A model generated the notes under the pieces. That model made no database searches. It was not told where the DNA came from and saw only the letters and a program-made list of their open reading frames with translations. The translations under genes were made by a program, and so were the position numbers. From Cryptomeria japonica (Eukaryota; Streptophyta; Pinopsida; Cupressales; Cupressaceae): 64,000 bases of DNA. Numbering within the stretch: position 1 is the stretch's first letter; each line of letters opens with the position of its first letter. Shown here piece after piece: positions 12,272 through 23,774 of the stretch. Location of the stretch: positions 622,294,476 through 622,358,475 of the forward strand of contig NC_081408.1 of NCBI RefSeq assembly GCF_030272615.1, written 5' to 3'.

Positions 12272-13360
12272 CTATGAAGATGCCATATGATGAGAAGCCC
12301 CTGAATCTAGAAGCCATCTCTCTGAATCACGACTGATAGTAGCACATAGAGCTTTTCCTTTTCTTGTTCCAAAAGAGTGAGTTTTTCCACTTGTAGAAGC
12401 CATGAATGCTTGCCCTTTTCCTTTTGAATGTGAGGAAGTGGAAGTTGATGAATCATCCTTCTTGTAGACTTTAGGCAAATCAATGTTATGCTTTTTGATG
12501 ATATGTGTAAGTTCATCAATCTTCTTAGTATGGCAACGATGCTCCTCATGACCAATATTTTTACAATAAGCACAAGTAGGTCTCTCTCTCTTTGGTGAAT
12601 TATCTCTCTTGGAAGAGGATGAATCTCCTTGTTGTGGAGAAGATGGTGCTTTTTCTTTAGGCTTTGATTGCCATTTCTTCTTGTTTGAGTTGTCCTTTCC
12701 TTGATTTCCTTTGTTTCCTTGATTTGCCACTAATGCTTGAGACTTAGAAGAAGCCTTAAGAATGCCCATGCTTATCAACTTAGTTTGTTCCATCATCAAC
12801 ATTTCATTGAAAGCATCAAATGTAGGCATTTTGTAGCTTGAACCCATTGTCATCCTATGAGTTTGGAAACTAGAAACAAATGCTGCATATTCTTGTGGAA
12901 GCTTGCCTATCAAGTTGAATATCAATTGAGTATCCTTTTTATCAATGCCACAATCTTTGAGTTGTGCCCTCAACTCATTTGCCTTAGTGACATAATCTTG
13001 TATAGTATCAAAGTTCTTGGGATCTAACATGGTGAGATCACTATCAATTTGATATCCCCTAATCTCATCAACTTGACCATACAAGTCTTGAAACTTTTTC
13101 CAAGCATCCTTGATTAGAGTACATTTCTCAATATGAAAAATGAGATCCTTTGATACATACTTTCTTAAGGTACCAATTGCCATGATATTTTTAGTGAGCC
13201 AATCTAAGTGACCAACTGGATCAGCCTTAGGATCAGCTGGAGCAACAATAGTTCCATCAATGTAATGAGTGAGTCCTTTTTCCATAAGTTTACTCCATGC
13301 ATCAATTTTCCAAGTAGCATAGTTATGTGGAGTTAAGAGAGGAAACTTAGAAGAACCCAT
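12272..13360 (-). CDS. gag: Element E: copia-type Gag with zinc knuckle and protease motif
   Basis: About 362 codons from the Met at 13360 (MGSSKFPLLTPHNYATW), the usual start context of copia Gag; an upstream in-frame Met at 13420 is also open. The N-terminal two thirds match the copia Gag/UBN2 fold (WLTKNIMAIGTL, KDAWKKFQDLYG and KLPQEYAAF blocks). A Lys/Ser-rich linker follows, then one CCHC zinc knuckle CAYCKNIGHEEHRC. The frame then reaches the aspartic protease motif LLDSGASHHM and stops at TAG six bases later. Related proteins normally have Gln at that place, and CAG to TAG is one transition. Gag would package its own RNA in the cytoplasm. Confidence 0.9.
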   Translation of the reverse strand: MGSSKFPLLTPHNYATWKIDAWSKLMEKGLTHYIDGTIVAPADPKADPVGHLDWLTKNIMAIGTLRKYVSKDLIFHIEKCTLIKDAWKKFQDLYGQVDEIRGYQIDSDLTMLDPKNFDTIQDYVTKANELRAQLKDCGIDKKDTQLIFNLIGKLPQEYAAFVSSFQTHRMTMGSSYKMPTFDAFNEMLMMEQTKLISMGILKASSKSQALVANQGNKGNQGKDNSNKKKWQSKPKEKAPSSPQQGDSSSSKRDNSPKRERPTCAYCKNIGHEEHRCHTKKIDELTHIIKKHNIDLPKVYKKDDSSTSTSSHSKGKGQAFMASTSGKTHSFGTRKGKALCATISRDSERWLLDSGASHHMASS

Positions 13361-13420
13361 AGCAGCAAAAAGGAAAGAACACAAGAGCACAAAAGCATAA
13401 GAGACACCCCCCAAATTCAA

Positions 13421-15070
13421 TCAATCAAAGTACCCCCCCTAAAGTGATGATTTTGGCACTTTATACTTAGTGCGATTACAATGAGCCACTTGCAAAACAA
13501 GGCAAAGTGGGCTTATGATGCAAATTTTACAACTTCTCAAATGAGATACAAGAGACTTCAATCAATAGTGCAATGAATCTAACTGAGATTCAAGCAAATA
13601 TACAAGTACCAAAAGAGCCAAAAATGGCCAAGATCTGAAAGTACATTTTCTACTTACAATGACATCAATCTGATAGCATCACGTGAAAGTAGATGAAAAA
13701 ATACGCACTTTCAAAAAAAATGGCACCTAAAAAGGAGGTCGGATGACTCCAAACGAAGCCTTTGAAGTTGCAAAAACTGAGATAACTCAGGGACAGTCAC
13801 CAAAAACTGAATTTTCTAAAAAATCCATGCATCAAAATTAAAAAATTTCTTCACCACTGTGGAGAGCATGAAATTCTAGCCCATTTCAAAAAAAATTGCA
13901 CCCAAAAAGGAGCAAAAATGAGCAAGTTATGGCCATTTGAAGTTGAACTGCAAAATCAAAAATGCAAATGAGAGGGGGTCCAAAAAATTTCAAACCCTGC
14001 TGATGTGGCGCTGATGTCAGCAAGTCACGAGATTAAATTTGACAGCCGTATGACCATCACAAAAACTTCACCCTTTGCTGACTGGGCGTCCGTACTGTAC
14101 GGACGAATGACTGTGTGTACGGAAAACTGCGTGGCACTGTACGGAATGCTGATCGGGTGCATGTGATGTGGCGGGCCGTACGTATGTGTCAGTGTACGGA
14201 TTGTACCCGGGGGCTAGTGGCTGCCTGCCACGTGGCGGGCGTGGGTCCTCTGGGTTCGTTGACTGCCGGCGGTGGAGGTGCCGGAGCGGAGGGCAGAGAC
14301 CGAGGAACCTGCGGTTGCGGACGAGCGGCGCGGCGTGGGCGCAGGCGGCGGGTCTGCGTCCGGCGGGTACCTGCAGCGTCCACGGCGGGAGGAGCTGTAG
14401 CGGGCAGCGGCGCTGCGGGGGAGGCGCCGGCGGAGGAGCATGGAGCGAGGCGGCGACGAAAGGCACGGAGCGGCGCGGTGTGGACGAGCAGCGGGGAGGC
14501 GCGGACGAGCAGCAGGGAAGCTGTGCTCGGGGAGCGGCGCCGGAGGCCGCGGTGCTATTCACAGAGCTCGGGAGAGGCCTGCAGGGACATGTCGGCGGCG
14601 CCTGGTACACTGCGGGCAGCAGGAGGTGACGCGAGCACCTGCGGCGTAGGATACGGGCGGACTGCAGAGACAGACAGTACAGGTCACGGGGGTACGGGGG
14701 TCTGCGGACCCCCAAACAAATGTTTTTTTTTTTTGTTTTTTTTTTTCTTTCAATTTTTTTTGATCGAAATTTTTCAATTTTTTTTTATTTTTTTCAATTT
14801 TTCGAAACAATTTTCTGAAAAATGAAAATTTTTTTTTTTTGAAAAATATATTAAAAATTCGAAAATCCGTACGAATAGGGTAAAAATGGAGAAAAAAAAT
14901 TTCTCACCAAAATAGGCCGAATTTATAACCAAAATTCATGGAAACGGCCTTCCGGACGCAATGGAGAGGTCGGATCTGGTCTAGGACGCCTCCAAATGAT
15001 GATGCTCCTCAGATCTGCCTCTTGACGTCGCAATAATGCCTCTTCAAGACGAATCAATGAAGCTCCAAAA
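13421..15070 (-). other. Element E long 5' leader with GC-rich island
   Basis: About 1.65 kb lies between the primer site and Gag on the minus strand. Bases 14080-14715 are strongly GC-rich while the surroundings are AT-rich. A 9-bp-arm palindrome CGTCCGTAC-T-GTACGGACG sits at 14087-14105, followed by several more GTACGG motifs to about 14205. A hairpin GGGGGTC-TGCG-GACCCCC sits at 14696-14713 beside a poly-T/poly-A tract (14720-14840). Open frames of 215-236 codons exist on both strands in the island, but they overlap each other and look like a composition effect. Confidence 0.7.
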
Positions 15071-15082
15071 GCTCTGATACCA
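15071..15082 (-). promoter_or_regulatory. Element E primer binding site (initiator Met tRNA)
   Basis: The minus strand reads TGGTATCAGAGC, the standard plant initiator-Met tRNA 3' complement, immediately next to the 5' LTR end. Confidence 0.95.
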
Positions 15083-15562
15083 TGTTGGATTTTGCCAAGA
15101 TCAAGAGGTCAATGAAATGTACAAGATAGAGACACAATATAGGACAAGAATAAACTATATTCTCATCAATAGAAAATGATCAACAATTGTTACATACAAT
15201 GTAGATGAGCCTGCTTATATAGGCAAGGCTAGGGATATGTATGAGCACACAAACATGACATGTGGCTCAATAAGAAACAAGGGTAGGTAGGAAATAGGTG
15301 TGGGTAGGTAGGAGAAATAATATAATATTCCACATGAGGTGGATCACCCACCGAAGGTGGAATTATCACTCCACAATAAGTGGATATGATAGTGTAATAA
15401 CAAGATCAACACCATAAGAGGTGGAATTTCTCCTACACACACTATCCCAATGTGACACAAACACCCAAGTGTCTCATATCCAAACTACTATGAAATGCAT
15501 TATCCTAAGTAAACTTAAGTAAGTGTAATAATATCCATGATGAATAATTATTTACACCAACA
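15083..15562 (-). repeat. Element E 5' LTR
   Basis: This 480-bp LTR is near-identical to 10376-10855. The minus-strand TATA box (CTATATAAGC) lies near 15217-15227. The target duplication CAAAT follows at 15563-15567. Confidence 0.93.
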
Positions 15563-15619
15563 CAAATAATGGTATGCTTGGGATGGACACATTAACTAAA
15601 TTTGTTTGGCTAGATGTAC

Positions 15620-15946
15620 TTAAATATATGAGATCTTGTTCCTTGTGGATAGGGAGAGTAAAACTAGAGGTAACTTGTCACCCTTGGTAAGTAGAGACTG
15701 AAGATAATAATTAGGATTTGAATCAAAGACTGTTTTAATTACTTGCACCCCTTTAGTATATTGTATAAATTCATATGTGTCTTCCAATATAGCAACTTGA
15801 TGAAGATCTTTTATCAGCACCTTTGAAGATGAAAACAATTTTTTTTTATATTCCTCTAGATATAGTAAATGTGAAGGTATTCCACACTTAAATTCCTCTT
15901 GACTTAGCTCCAAGTTTTTCTTATGTTTTAATTGTGTGGTCGTCAA
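15620..15946 (-). CDS. Unrecognised 108-codon open frame in the CACTA interior
   Basis: This minus-strand frame is open for 108 codons in AT-rich DNA and has a plausible mix of charged and hydrophobic residues (for example EEYKKKLFSSSKVL and ILEDTYEFIQYTKG). I see no family motif, signal peptide or membrane segment. It could be a captured fragment, a second CACTA gene remnant on the opposite strand to the transposase, or chance. Confidence 0.25.
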   Translation of the reverse strand: MTTTQLKHKKNLELSQEEFKCGIPSHLLYLEEYKKKLFSSSKVLIKDLHQVAILEDTYEFIQYTKGVQVIKTVFDSNPNYYLQSLLTKGDKLPLVLLSLSTRNKISYI

Positions 15947-17670
15947 GTATAAATTTCAAGTTTGCAAGTTTGCAAGTTTGTTTCCAAGTGTCGTTTCAAG
16001 TCTAGTTTGTCCAAAAGTTTCTTATTTTATAGGTGTGAAGTCATGATTGTGTGTTTGATTAGGAAGTTTTCTAAAAAAGAATGATATTGAACAAAAGCAC
16101 AACTAGATTGTATAAAAGTGTAGAAAAATAGTGCGAAAGCATCACTCAAGATTAAAACTGTGTAAAAGAATTGGACAAAGGAGAAATTATAGGTTACATA
16201 TGTGCTCCTTCCCTTGAGATATTGAGCTTAAAATGCAATTAACAACCCTCTTAGATGTGCCATCAAATGTTAAAATTAAATTATCCATTAGAGAAGGAAT
16301 TCACTTGACCCTATTCTCGCTTTTGGACCACTAGTGTCTTATTCACCAAGCTCAAGAGATTCAATCAATTGCTGAGAATATCCATATTTCTATGGAGAGG
16401 GTCCCTACTTATCATAGGATTCACCAAGGCATTTGTCTCAGCCAGAGATCTATTGATCATTCTATAGACATTATCTATTGGTTTCATGCTAATTTGTATT
16501 TTTTTTTAATTATTTCTATCCAAAATGATCCACAATCATTAGTAGAACTATTCTAGAGATAGCTTAAAGTGGAAGTGGTGTTGAAATGTAGAAAACATCT
16601 CAAGTCATCTTAATGGCAGTTATAGACAAGAGTTATGGCCTTGACAAATGGGGGTTCCAAATAAATAATTTTTCAACAAACATTTTCAGTTTTCCATTAG
16701 GTTTGTCCCTATTTGAATGCTCATTTCAACTTTCAAGGACACTAGTTAGTACTAGGTGTGATGATTCTTTGGTTCCACCAAGATCCCTAATATACTACTT
16801 TTAGTAAGTTTTCCTTTCTTTGAAAGCTATATAGTGGCTGAATTTGAATCATGTAACAAGAATAGAAGGCATTCATCTCTACTACAAAGTTTACCCATTT
16901 TGTAAACACACTCGATTAAAATAAAGATCATTTTGTTCATCTATATTGTAATTATCAATTTTGTGTTTTATTTTGTTCAATTTTTACTTTTGGTACAATA
17001 AATTTCTCAACTAGTGTATTGTTCCCCAAACTACTAGCCTAATTTAGATAAGTGATATCACAACCTAGTTGATCTTGCATGTGCCATCAAATGCAATCAG
17101 ATATTGGATATTTAAATTAAAGACGAGATTCAATGGTATTGAAGAACTAGCTACTAACTCCTCAAATTCCTTCAAGTTGTTGATCTAGGTGGCTTGAGGA
17201 AAACAAAGATCATGGATGATGAACCGATTTGTGTTGATGCTCCAAAGTAACCAAAATAATTAGTGAGCCCCATTAGAAAGGTCATTTGGCAATTGGACTC
17301 CCTTCAGAGCCTAGGTAAGTTGTGGCATCCCTAAGTTTGACAGGAAAATTGATGTAGATGTTGATGTTGATGATTATATTTCTAAATTGGAGATGTGTTT
17401 CTTTGTAATTTCTTAGATTAGAGAAAATTATGTCTACCCTACTTAAATTAGAATTCCAGTTCAACAATGTTGGATTTCTAGCTTGCTAGCCAAGGAGGAG
17501 TTGAAGGAACTCCACTTGATTTAGTGATGGAGGTGAATTTCAGTTTGGGTTGTTTCATGGAGGGCATCAAGGAAGATTTTTCCAAAAGATACAAATGAAG
17601 AAAAGTAAATTTTGTGGCAACTGTGAGAGAAAAATTGTATTTGACCATATAAATGACCATTTTTGGACAA
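15947..17670. other. CACTA interior, nothing identified
   Basis: No coding motif, terminal structure or RNA gene is visible. There is a short repeat of CAAGTTTG units near 15955-15980. Open frames at 16613-16804 and 17282-17467 lack family features. Confidence 0.5.
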
Positions 17671-17675
17671 TGATG

Positions 17676-18118
17676 ATTTCTAACATAGTGTGTAGGCACC
17701 TAAAATATGACAAAGATTTATGCTATTGTTTAGGTCTGCATACAATGAAAGGACCATATATTGGAAGGAGACAATCATCCATACTTATCACAAGCTTCTA
17801 CAGCTCATGTAGACTCAAGGTGAGTTTCAAAATGACCATCAAAGGTGCTCCATGTACCTATAATGGTAAGCCATTTCTAACATAGTGTCACCTGAGACTT
17901 TTTCTATTTACCATAACAAGATGTTTTATAACATAGTGGGTAAGTACCTAAAATATAACAAAGAGATATATGCTATCATTTAGGTTTTCATGCAATGGAA
18001 GGATTACATTTTGGGCAAGGAGATAGTCATCCATACTTATTACAAGTCTTTGCAGTTCATGTAGACTTGAGGTGAGTTTTAAAATTACCATCATCAAAGG
18101 TGCTCCACGTACCTACAA
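17676..18118 (+). repeat. Tandem duplication of about 190 bp in the CACTA interior
   Basis: 17676-17862 and 17926-18118 are diverged direct copies. Both contain a TAACATAGTG block, a CCTAAAATAT block, CATCCATACTTAT and a TCATGTAGACT block, and both end with GGTGCTCCA and GTACCTA. Confidence 0.8.
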
Positions 18119-18723
18119 CATTTTTTTTCAATTGAACATTTGAAAAAAGAACGGGAGTATTGATAAGGTTGTTGATTGCTTGACTTTTCTCTCATTTTTA
18201 GCTTTGATAACTACACTTGGTTCTTGCAAGCATGAAACAATAGAATGACCTTAACTTAATGTTAGGGATCTTTAATTATTTGACATATACCAAATATTCA
18301 CAGTTAGGTGGTAGGTTCTTGATTTTCACATAGAAAAAGAGCTCCTATGCTACATGAGACACATTTGTATTCCCACTAAGGAACCACCAAAGATGATTTG
18401 GGACTTTCACTATAGTTGGGTGAAAAGATAGTGCTACTACTAATTTTACAAAACTATTCCTATTGTCTGCAATAGGGTCATAGAAGTGTAGTTTCAAGTG
18501 ACATATGCAAAAAAAGCAATTGTAGATAAAGAGAAAAACAAATGACTAGGGCTAACCTCCTCCTCTTAGCTGTCTTATAATTGTTTTTTTGTTTTGAGCT
18601 ATTGTCTTGTTTGGACTTTGGGATGTGAATGTTTCCACTTACCTTTCTTTTTGTGAATATGCATAACACTATTTTGGAAATGATAATATAGATCCATTAA
18701 AAAATAATTATAATGGTAAAATT

Positions 18724-19065
18724 CATAGACCTTGTGTAGGGTCCTCCAAACCTAGAGTAAGGATTTGAAGCCTAGATACATTGATTTGGCCTTGTGTCCA
18801 TCAATGAGTGTTGACCCGATAGGAGAAGTATTGAGACTGGCAGTTTTTGAAGTGTGGCATTGTTGAGAGCCAACACATAGGTGTGAAACCTGTCTTCACA
18901 AATTATGATCAGTTTACATGATACTTCACCCTATCGTCATGGTGTTGGCTCAATTCATATTAGTTTTCCCAAGCCTAGAAGCCAAGTAATGTATCAAAGG
19001 GTGTCTAGAAGAATGGAGTGTATGATCATTGACTGTTTATGTTGAAACCATTATACATTCCCCTA
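18724..19065 (+). repeat. Direct repeat, first copy (about 345 bp)
   Basis: It starts at TCATAGACCTTGTGTAGGGT and ends at ATTATACATTCCCCT. The second copy is 19514-19858. The copies differ by scattered substitutions, so the duplication is not recent. About 450 bp of unrelated sequence lies between them. Confidence 0.88.
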
Positions 19066-19513
19066 CCTTTACATCATACACATGATTCAAGGATGATAGT
19101 GCGGTGTGCAAACATCCTATATGGATAGGACACAAGAATCTATATCAGATAGTGCTAGGTGAAATGTATTTAATATCTTAGACTTACAGTGATATATGGG
19201 GAAGTTTGTGCATGTGATGGGGTCATGAAAGGTCTGATATCCCTATGTATCAGACTGAGAAAACCAGTGAAAAACAACAAAAAGATACATTGAGAAAGAA
19301 AAAGGTTTAATTGCCTAATGTTTGGTGTTGAAGTGATGTGTGGGGACCCTGCCAAGTCAAATACCTTGTTGTAGTTTCAAAGGGTGGAAAAAGAATAAGC
19401 ATTTTATTTACCATCCTAATAGACCATCCATCATAACAATGATTACCAATGATGTGTGTGTTGCAAACAAAGTTCTAGAGGAAGGCTCTTTCTATTGTAA
19501 TACCAAGTGAGTG

Positions 19514-19858
19514 TTCATAGACCTTGTGTAGGGTCCTCTAAGCCTAGAGGAAGGAGTTTGAAGCCTAGATACATTGATTTGACCTTGTGGACATCAATGA
19601 GTGTTGACCCAATAGGAGAAGTCTTGAGACTGACAATTTTGGAAGTGTGGCATTGTTGAGAGCCAACACTTAGGTGTGAACCCCGTCTTCACAAATTATG
19701 ATCAGTTTCCATGATACTTGACCCTATCCTCATGGTGTTGGTTCAATTCATATTATTTTTCCCAGGCCTAGAAGCCAAGTAATGTATCCAAGGGTGTATA
19801 GAAGAATGGAGTGTATGATCATTGACTTTTTATGTTGAAACCATTATACATTCCCCTC
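19514..19858 (+). repeat. Direct repeat, second copy (about 345 bp)
   Basis: Partner of 18724-19065 in the same orientation. No open frame is shared by both copies, so the repeat is probably non-coding transposon interior. 19860-20560 holds nothing I can identify other than the approach to the transposase start. Confidence 0.88.
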
Positions 19859-20564
19859 CATTGATGGTATTGAGGAAGATTGGGAATAGTGTGTTTTGGT
19901 GAAGAAACATAATGTGAGAAGTTTGATGCAGAGGCAAGGATAAAACTCAGTATTTCATATTATGATAGCAACCACATTGATTAGACAAGTCAAATAAGGT
20001 CTCTCCAATGTTTAGGATACACAAGGAAAGCATTAGTCATGTAAGTATGCATGAGCATGGTAATGGATAGTTACTTTCCTTTTAGACTAACTTGGGTCTA
20101 TGAATCTCAATGTTGTTCATCCCAAAATTATATGTAATATTATTCACTTGCACACAAGGTGTGACTGAGAATTTTGTCTTACTTGTCACTGATTTGGACA
20201 GTATTGAGAGGATCCTATAAGGATGTCTATCACCATACTCTCGATGACTTAACAAAATTGATTATGAATTCACAATAGACACTCATGGATTACCCCAATT
20301 AGACATTAGTCAACTTAAGCTATGATACAAGGAGTGCATACCAAAAAGCCATTAGCATATCACTTGCTCTAAATCACCACAAAGCCATTAGATATGTTTT
20401 GAGATGAAAAAGAAGATTTAAATGGTTTTGGTTCAATTTGAATTATTTATATGTTAAAGTAATTTAATTTGGTATATTATACTGAAACAACATTTCATAA
20501 CTAACATTTCAACTTCTATATAAATAGTTCTATAGCCCAATTTTTTTGTGTGTGAAGAAAGACC

Positions 20565-23014
20565 ATGTCAAATAATATCAATGAACAACAAAATAAGGAG
20601 ACAATTGCTAGATTATGGTCTAACTTGAAAAGAAAAGGTGATGGAAAATGTTATTGTCCCTGCAAAATTTGTAAGGGATTAAAGACTAGAAGACTTCTAA
20701 TCAAAACAGCTAAGAAACATTGTAGGATGCATGGTCACATTGAAGGGGGACATGATTATCATCCATTGGTAAGTTTTTCATTATATCATTTTAACAATTT
20801 ATATACATAAGAAATCACTTGATGATGAGATCATCATCATGGTTTATTTATGTTGATCATTTTTATATAGGTCGAGCACCCCAGAGCACATGATATGGAT
20901 CAACACAACCCGAAGAATATGGTTTTGGAAGTGGAGGAACATGGAGGTGTGAATATTGAAGCTGAAGATATTGATCCCATGGAAGATGACAATCATGAGC
21001 CACAAAACACAATTGAAGATGATGGTACAAATAAATTGATCCATGACACATTTAGTACTGGTACAACTGATCATGATGATCAAAATGACCTTGATGTTGT
21101 TCATGATTTACCTCTACTTGAGAAGGCATATGAGGCCCTTTACGAAGGCTCCCAGACAACTTTTCTCTCTATTGTATTGTTGTTGGTGAACTTGAAGGTT
21201 ATGAATGGTTTATCCAACATAAAAATCTCACTTATGTTAAGGTATGTCATATATGTCATTATAGTTAATAAATGGTGAATCGTGTACCATTAATATTATT
21301 TATATTAACCAATTATATTTTTTTGTTGTAGATTGATAGGTGAGTTTTTGTTACCACCATCAAATATTCTACCTCGCTCATACCGAGAATTATCTTCCAT
21401 TATGAAAGATATTGGAATGGAGTATCAAGCAATAGATGCTTGTCCCAATGATCATATTATATATCACAAACAACATGAATTTCGAACTAAATTCCATGAA
21501 TTCCATATCAATAGCTATAGAATAGATCAAATAACAAAAAAGGTGGCTCGCAAGGTTCTTCATTATATTCTCATTATTCCATGTATGCAATGATTATTCA
21601 AGTGCTCTAGCTTGGCATAATTTATGGATTACCATGCATGCAATAGAAGTCAAGATGACATTATTAAAATTCCTACAAATGGTTCAACATTTATGGAAAT
21701 AGAGGAAAAGTGGCCACACTTTAAAGAATAACCTCGTAATCTCAGGCTTTCATTGGCAGCAGACAGTGTCAATCCATTTGGAGAGCTGAGATCTGTTTAC
21801 TCGGTGTGGCCTGCTTTTGTTATAAAAAATAACATTCCTCCATGGATGTCAATAAAGAGAGAGCACATAATGTTGGAAATGATTGTTCTAGGTATTTTAT
21901 CATTTAATAGTCATCTACATTTAATTATAAATATTGCAGTAAAATGGTCATAATAATTATGAAATGTTTTTATTCATTCGATTAGGTAAGTACCAGGTTA
22001 AAGATATGAATGTATATATTGATCCTCTTATCAATGATTTGTTGGAGTTATGGAATGGTGTCACTATGTATGACATCTCTAGACCAATAGGACAAAGATA
22101 ATTTCAATTCCATGTGATGCTTGTATGAAAAATACACGATACCCCAAGGCTAACACATTTTTGTGGTATGTTATAGTGTTCAAGTTGTGCATAATAATTC
22201 TAATTATAATTATGAAAATTAACATATTTAATCCAATTATACATTATCCTGTAGGTCTTCAAACAAAGAGAAAATTTGCATGTCTAGTTTGTGGTCCAAA
22301 GATGAACTCTTGTCATTCAAAAAGTTTAGGAAAGCGAGTGTTTGATGAGTATAGGCACTTTCTCCATACAAATTGTAAGTATCGAAATACTGAGAAACAC
22401 ATTTTCAATGGGAAGAAGAGAATACATCAAATCCACGAAGAATGACACCTCACCTATGGAAGTTAGAATATAATAGAATTAATCATCAAGGTAATGCCAT
22501 TCCATCTAATGGTTTATGTCATAAAACAACTTTTCTATCATGTTTTGTTTACTGATGATGTGATTGATGATTGTGAAGGTCATCAAGGAATTAATGACCA
22601 CCTTCCTAAGGGACTAAAAAGTTATCCCCGACAATTTAGTAGGTTGCCCTACTACGAGTAGCTACAAATTGTGCATTTGTTTGATACTATGCATATTGGA
22701 AAGAATATAATAGAGACATTATGGAAAATATTGGATGGAAGGCGTGACAAAGAAAAATTGTCAAAATTTGTAGTGACATTTAGGAATCCAATCATGCAAT
22801 GAAAAATGTCATTCAATCAAATAGCCATGGAGACCAGATTAATATAAGTGACCTTTCTTGGTTATTAATGGACCAGCAAAGCAATTCTATAAAAGAAGTC
22901 ATACAAAAATTTTGATTTCCCACAGGATTTGCTGCGAGCATAAACAATCTCATATCAAACAAAAGTGAATTTGGGCCAGGGATGAAAACGCATGATTGGC
23001 ATACTTTCATTAAG
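20565..23014 (+). pseudogene. CACTA TNP2-like transposase, decayed, with introns
   Basis: The first exon has the transposase-associated Cys/His motif (CPCKICKG then KHCRMHGHIEGG). The next exons carry the YEGSQTTFLS block followed by LLVNLKVMNGLS, the RSYRELSSIMKDIGMEYQ and ACPNDHIIYHK blocks, SVNPFGELRSVYSVWP, NIPPWMSIKREHIML, and YIDPLINDLLELWNGV. Then come CLVCGPKMNSCHSKSL and the MHIGKNIIETLW block of the Transposase_21 family. Splice-like GT...AG boundaries fit introns at about 20769-20871, 21241-21330, 21893-21985 and 22164-22256. Several in-frame stops (for example near 21591, 22441 and 22660) and loss of the C-terminal domains make it a pseudogene. Confidence 0.88.
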
Positions 23015-23770
23015 GTAATTCATGTTCTTGTGTATTTACTATATATTTGTATACTATGCATGTACTTTTCATTATATCATGTTAGAAAACAATGAAAAGA
23101 TCAATCTAATACAGTTATCAACACTTAAGGCCCCAGTTGGACTTATTCAAATTTTAATCTCAACGTCAACTTTAGGGTTGACTTCTTCATCAACATTACC
23201 CTCATTTGTGAAATATCTCTCTCATTACCAACTAACTCTCTCATTTGATGGAGTGCAAGTACCACCAAATGGGTATTTGTTAGATGTGTCTTCCTCGAGT
23301 GAGGGAAATGCAGGAATAGAAAATGAAAGTGAGACATGTAGTAGGTCTACAATAGGGAGATCAACTAGAGGTCAAAAGATTAGAAGAAAATTCAATAAAC
23401 GCATGGAATTTTTCCTTGCTCAAGGGGGTTCATGTTCTTATGATGATGAGACCAAAGGCGACATCAAGGTGCCCTTGGGGTACAAACATCTATAAAAACA
23501 ATGGGTACCCAAGGAACTTCCTCCAATAAACATTGATTTTTGTGTTAATGATAGGATATATCGCATAGCGCCATTGTCGTTACATGGTTTGGGCCTATTT
23601 TCCATGGATGGCATAAAGGTTTGTTACAACAAAGTTTCTGAATTGATAGAGTTTGTCAGACCTTGTTACAATTACAAAAATTAGATGCAGATTATTCGAT
23701 ATAAAAAAAGTGCGTAGGTATGCACTGTCAGCAAATTATATACAACAGAAAGATAATGATTGAAGTAAAC
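23015..23770. other. CACTA right arm, possible transposase tail remnant
   Basis: One open frame of 157 codons (23022-23495) includes a basic stretch (STRGQKIRRKFNKRMEFFLAQGG) but no motif I can place. It follows the last recognisable transposase exon directly and may be a decayed C-terminal or second-gene remnant. Confidence 0.4.
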
Positions 23771-23774
23771 AAGT

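Larger units (their letters stand above)
10376..15562 (-). mobile_element. Element E: young non-autonomous copia-type LTR retrotransposon
   Basis: Two 480-bp direct repeats (10376-10855 and 15083-15562) start TGTTGG and end CCAACA on the plus strand. I could find only one difference between them, near 10450/15153. The flanking 5-mers are CAAAC and CAAAT, a target duplication one transition apart. On the minus strand the primer site TGGTATCAGAGC lies directly inside the right LTR, and a G-run polypurine tract lies inside the left LTR. The coding part is Gag plus a protease-like segment and an acidic tail. There is no integrase or reverse transcriptase. The element sits inside the CACTA transposon and is the youngest insertion in the window. 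Confidence 0.93.

Noticed and set aside
14068-14825. Frames of 215 and 236 codons in the element E leader
   Set aside because: They overlap on opposite strands in a GC-rich island. Residue content is mostly Arg/Ala/Gly/Pro from composition, and one runs into a poly-T tract coding poly-Phe. This is better explained as a leader sequence.
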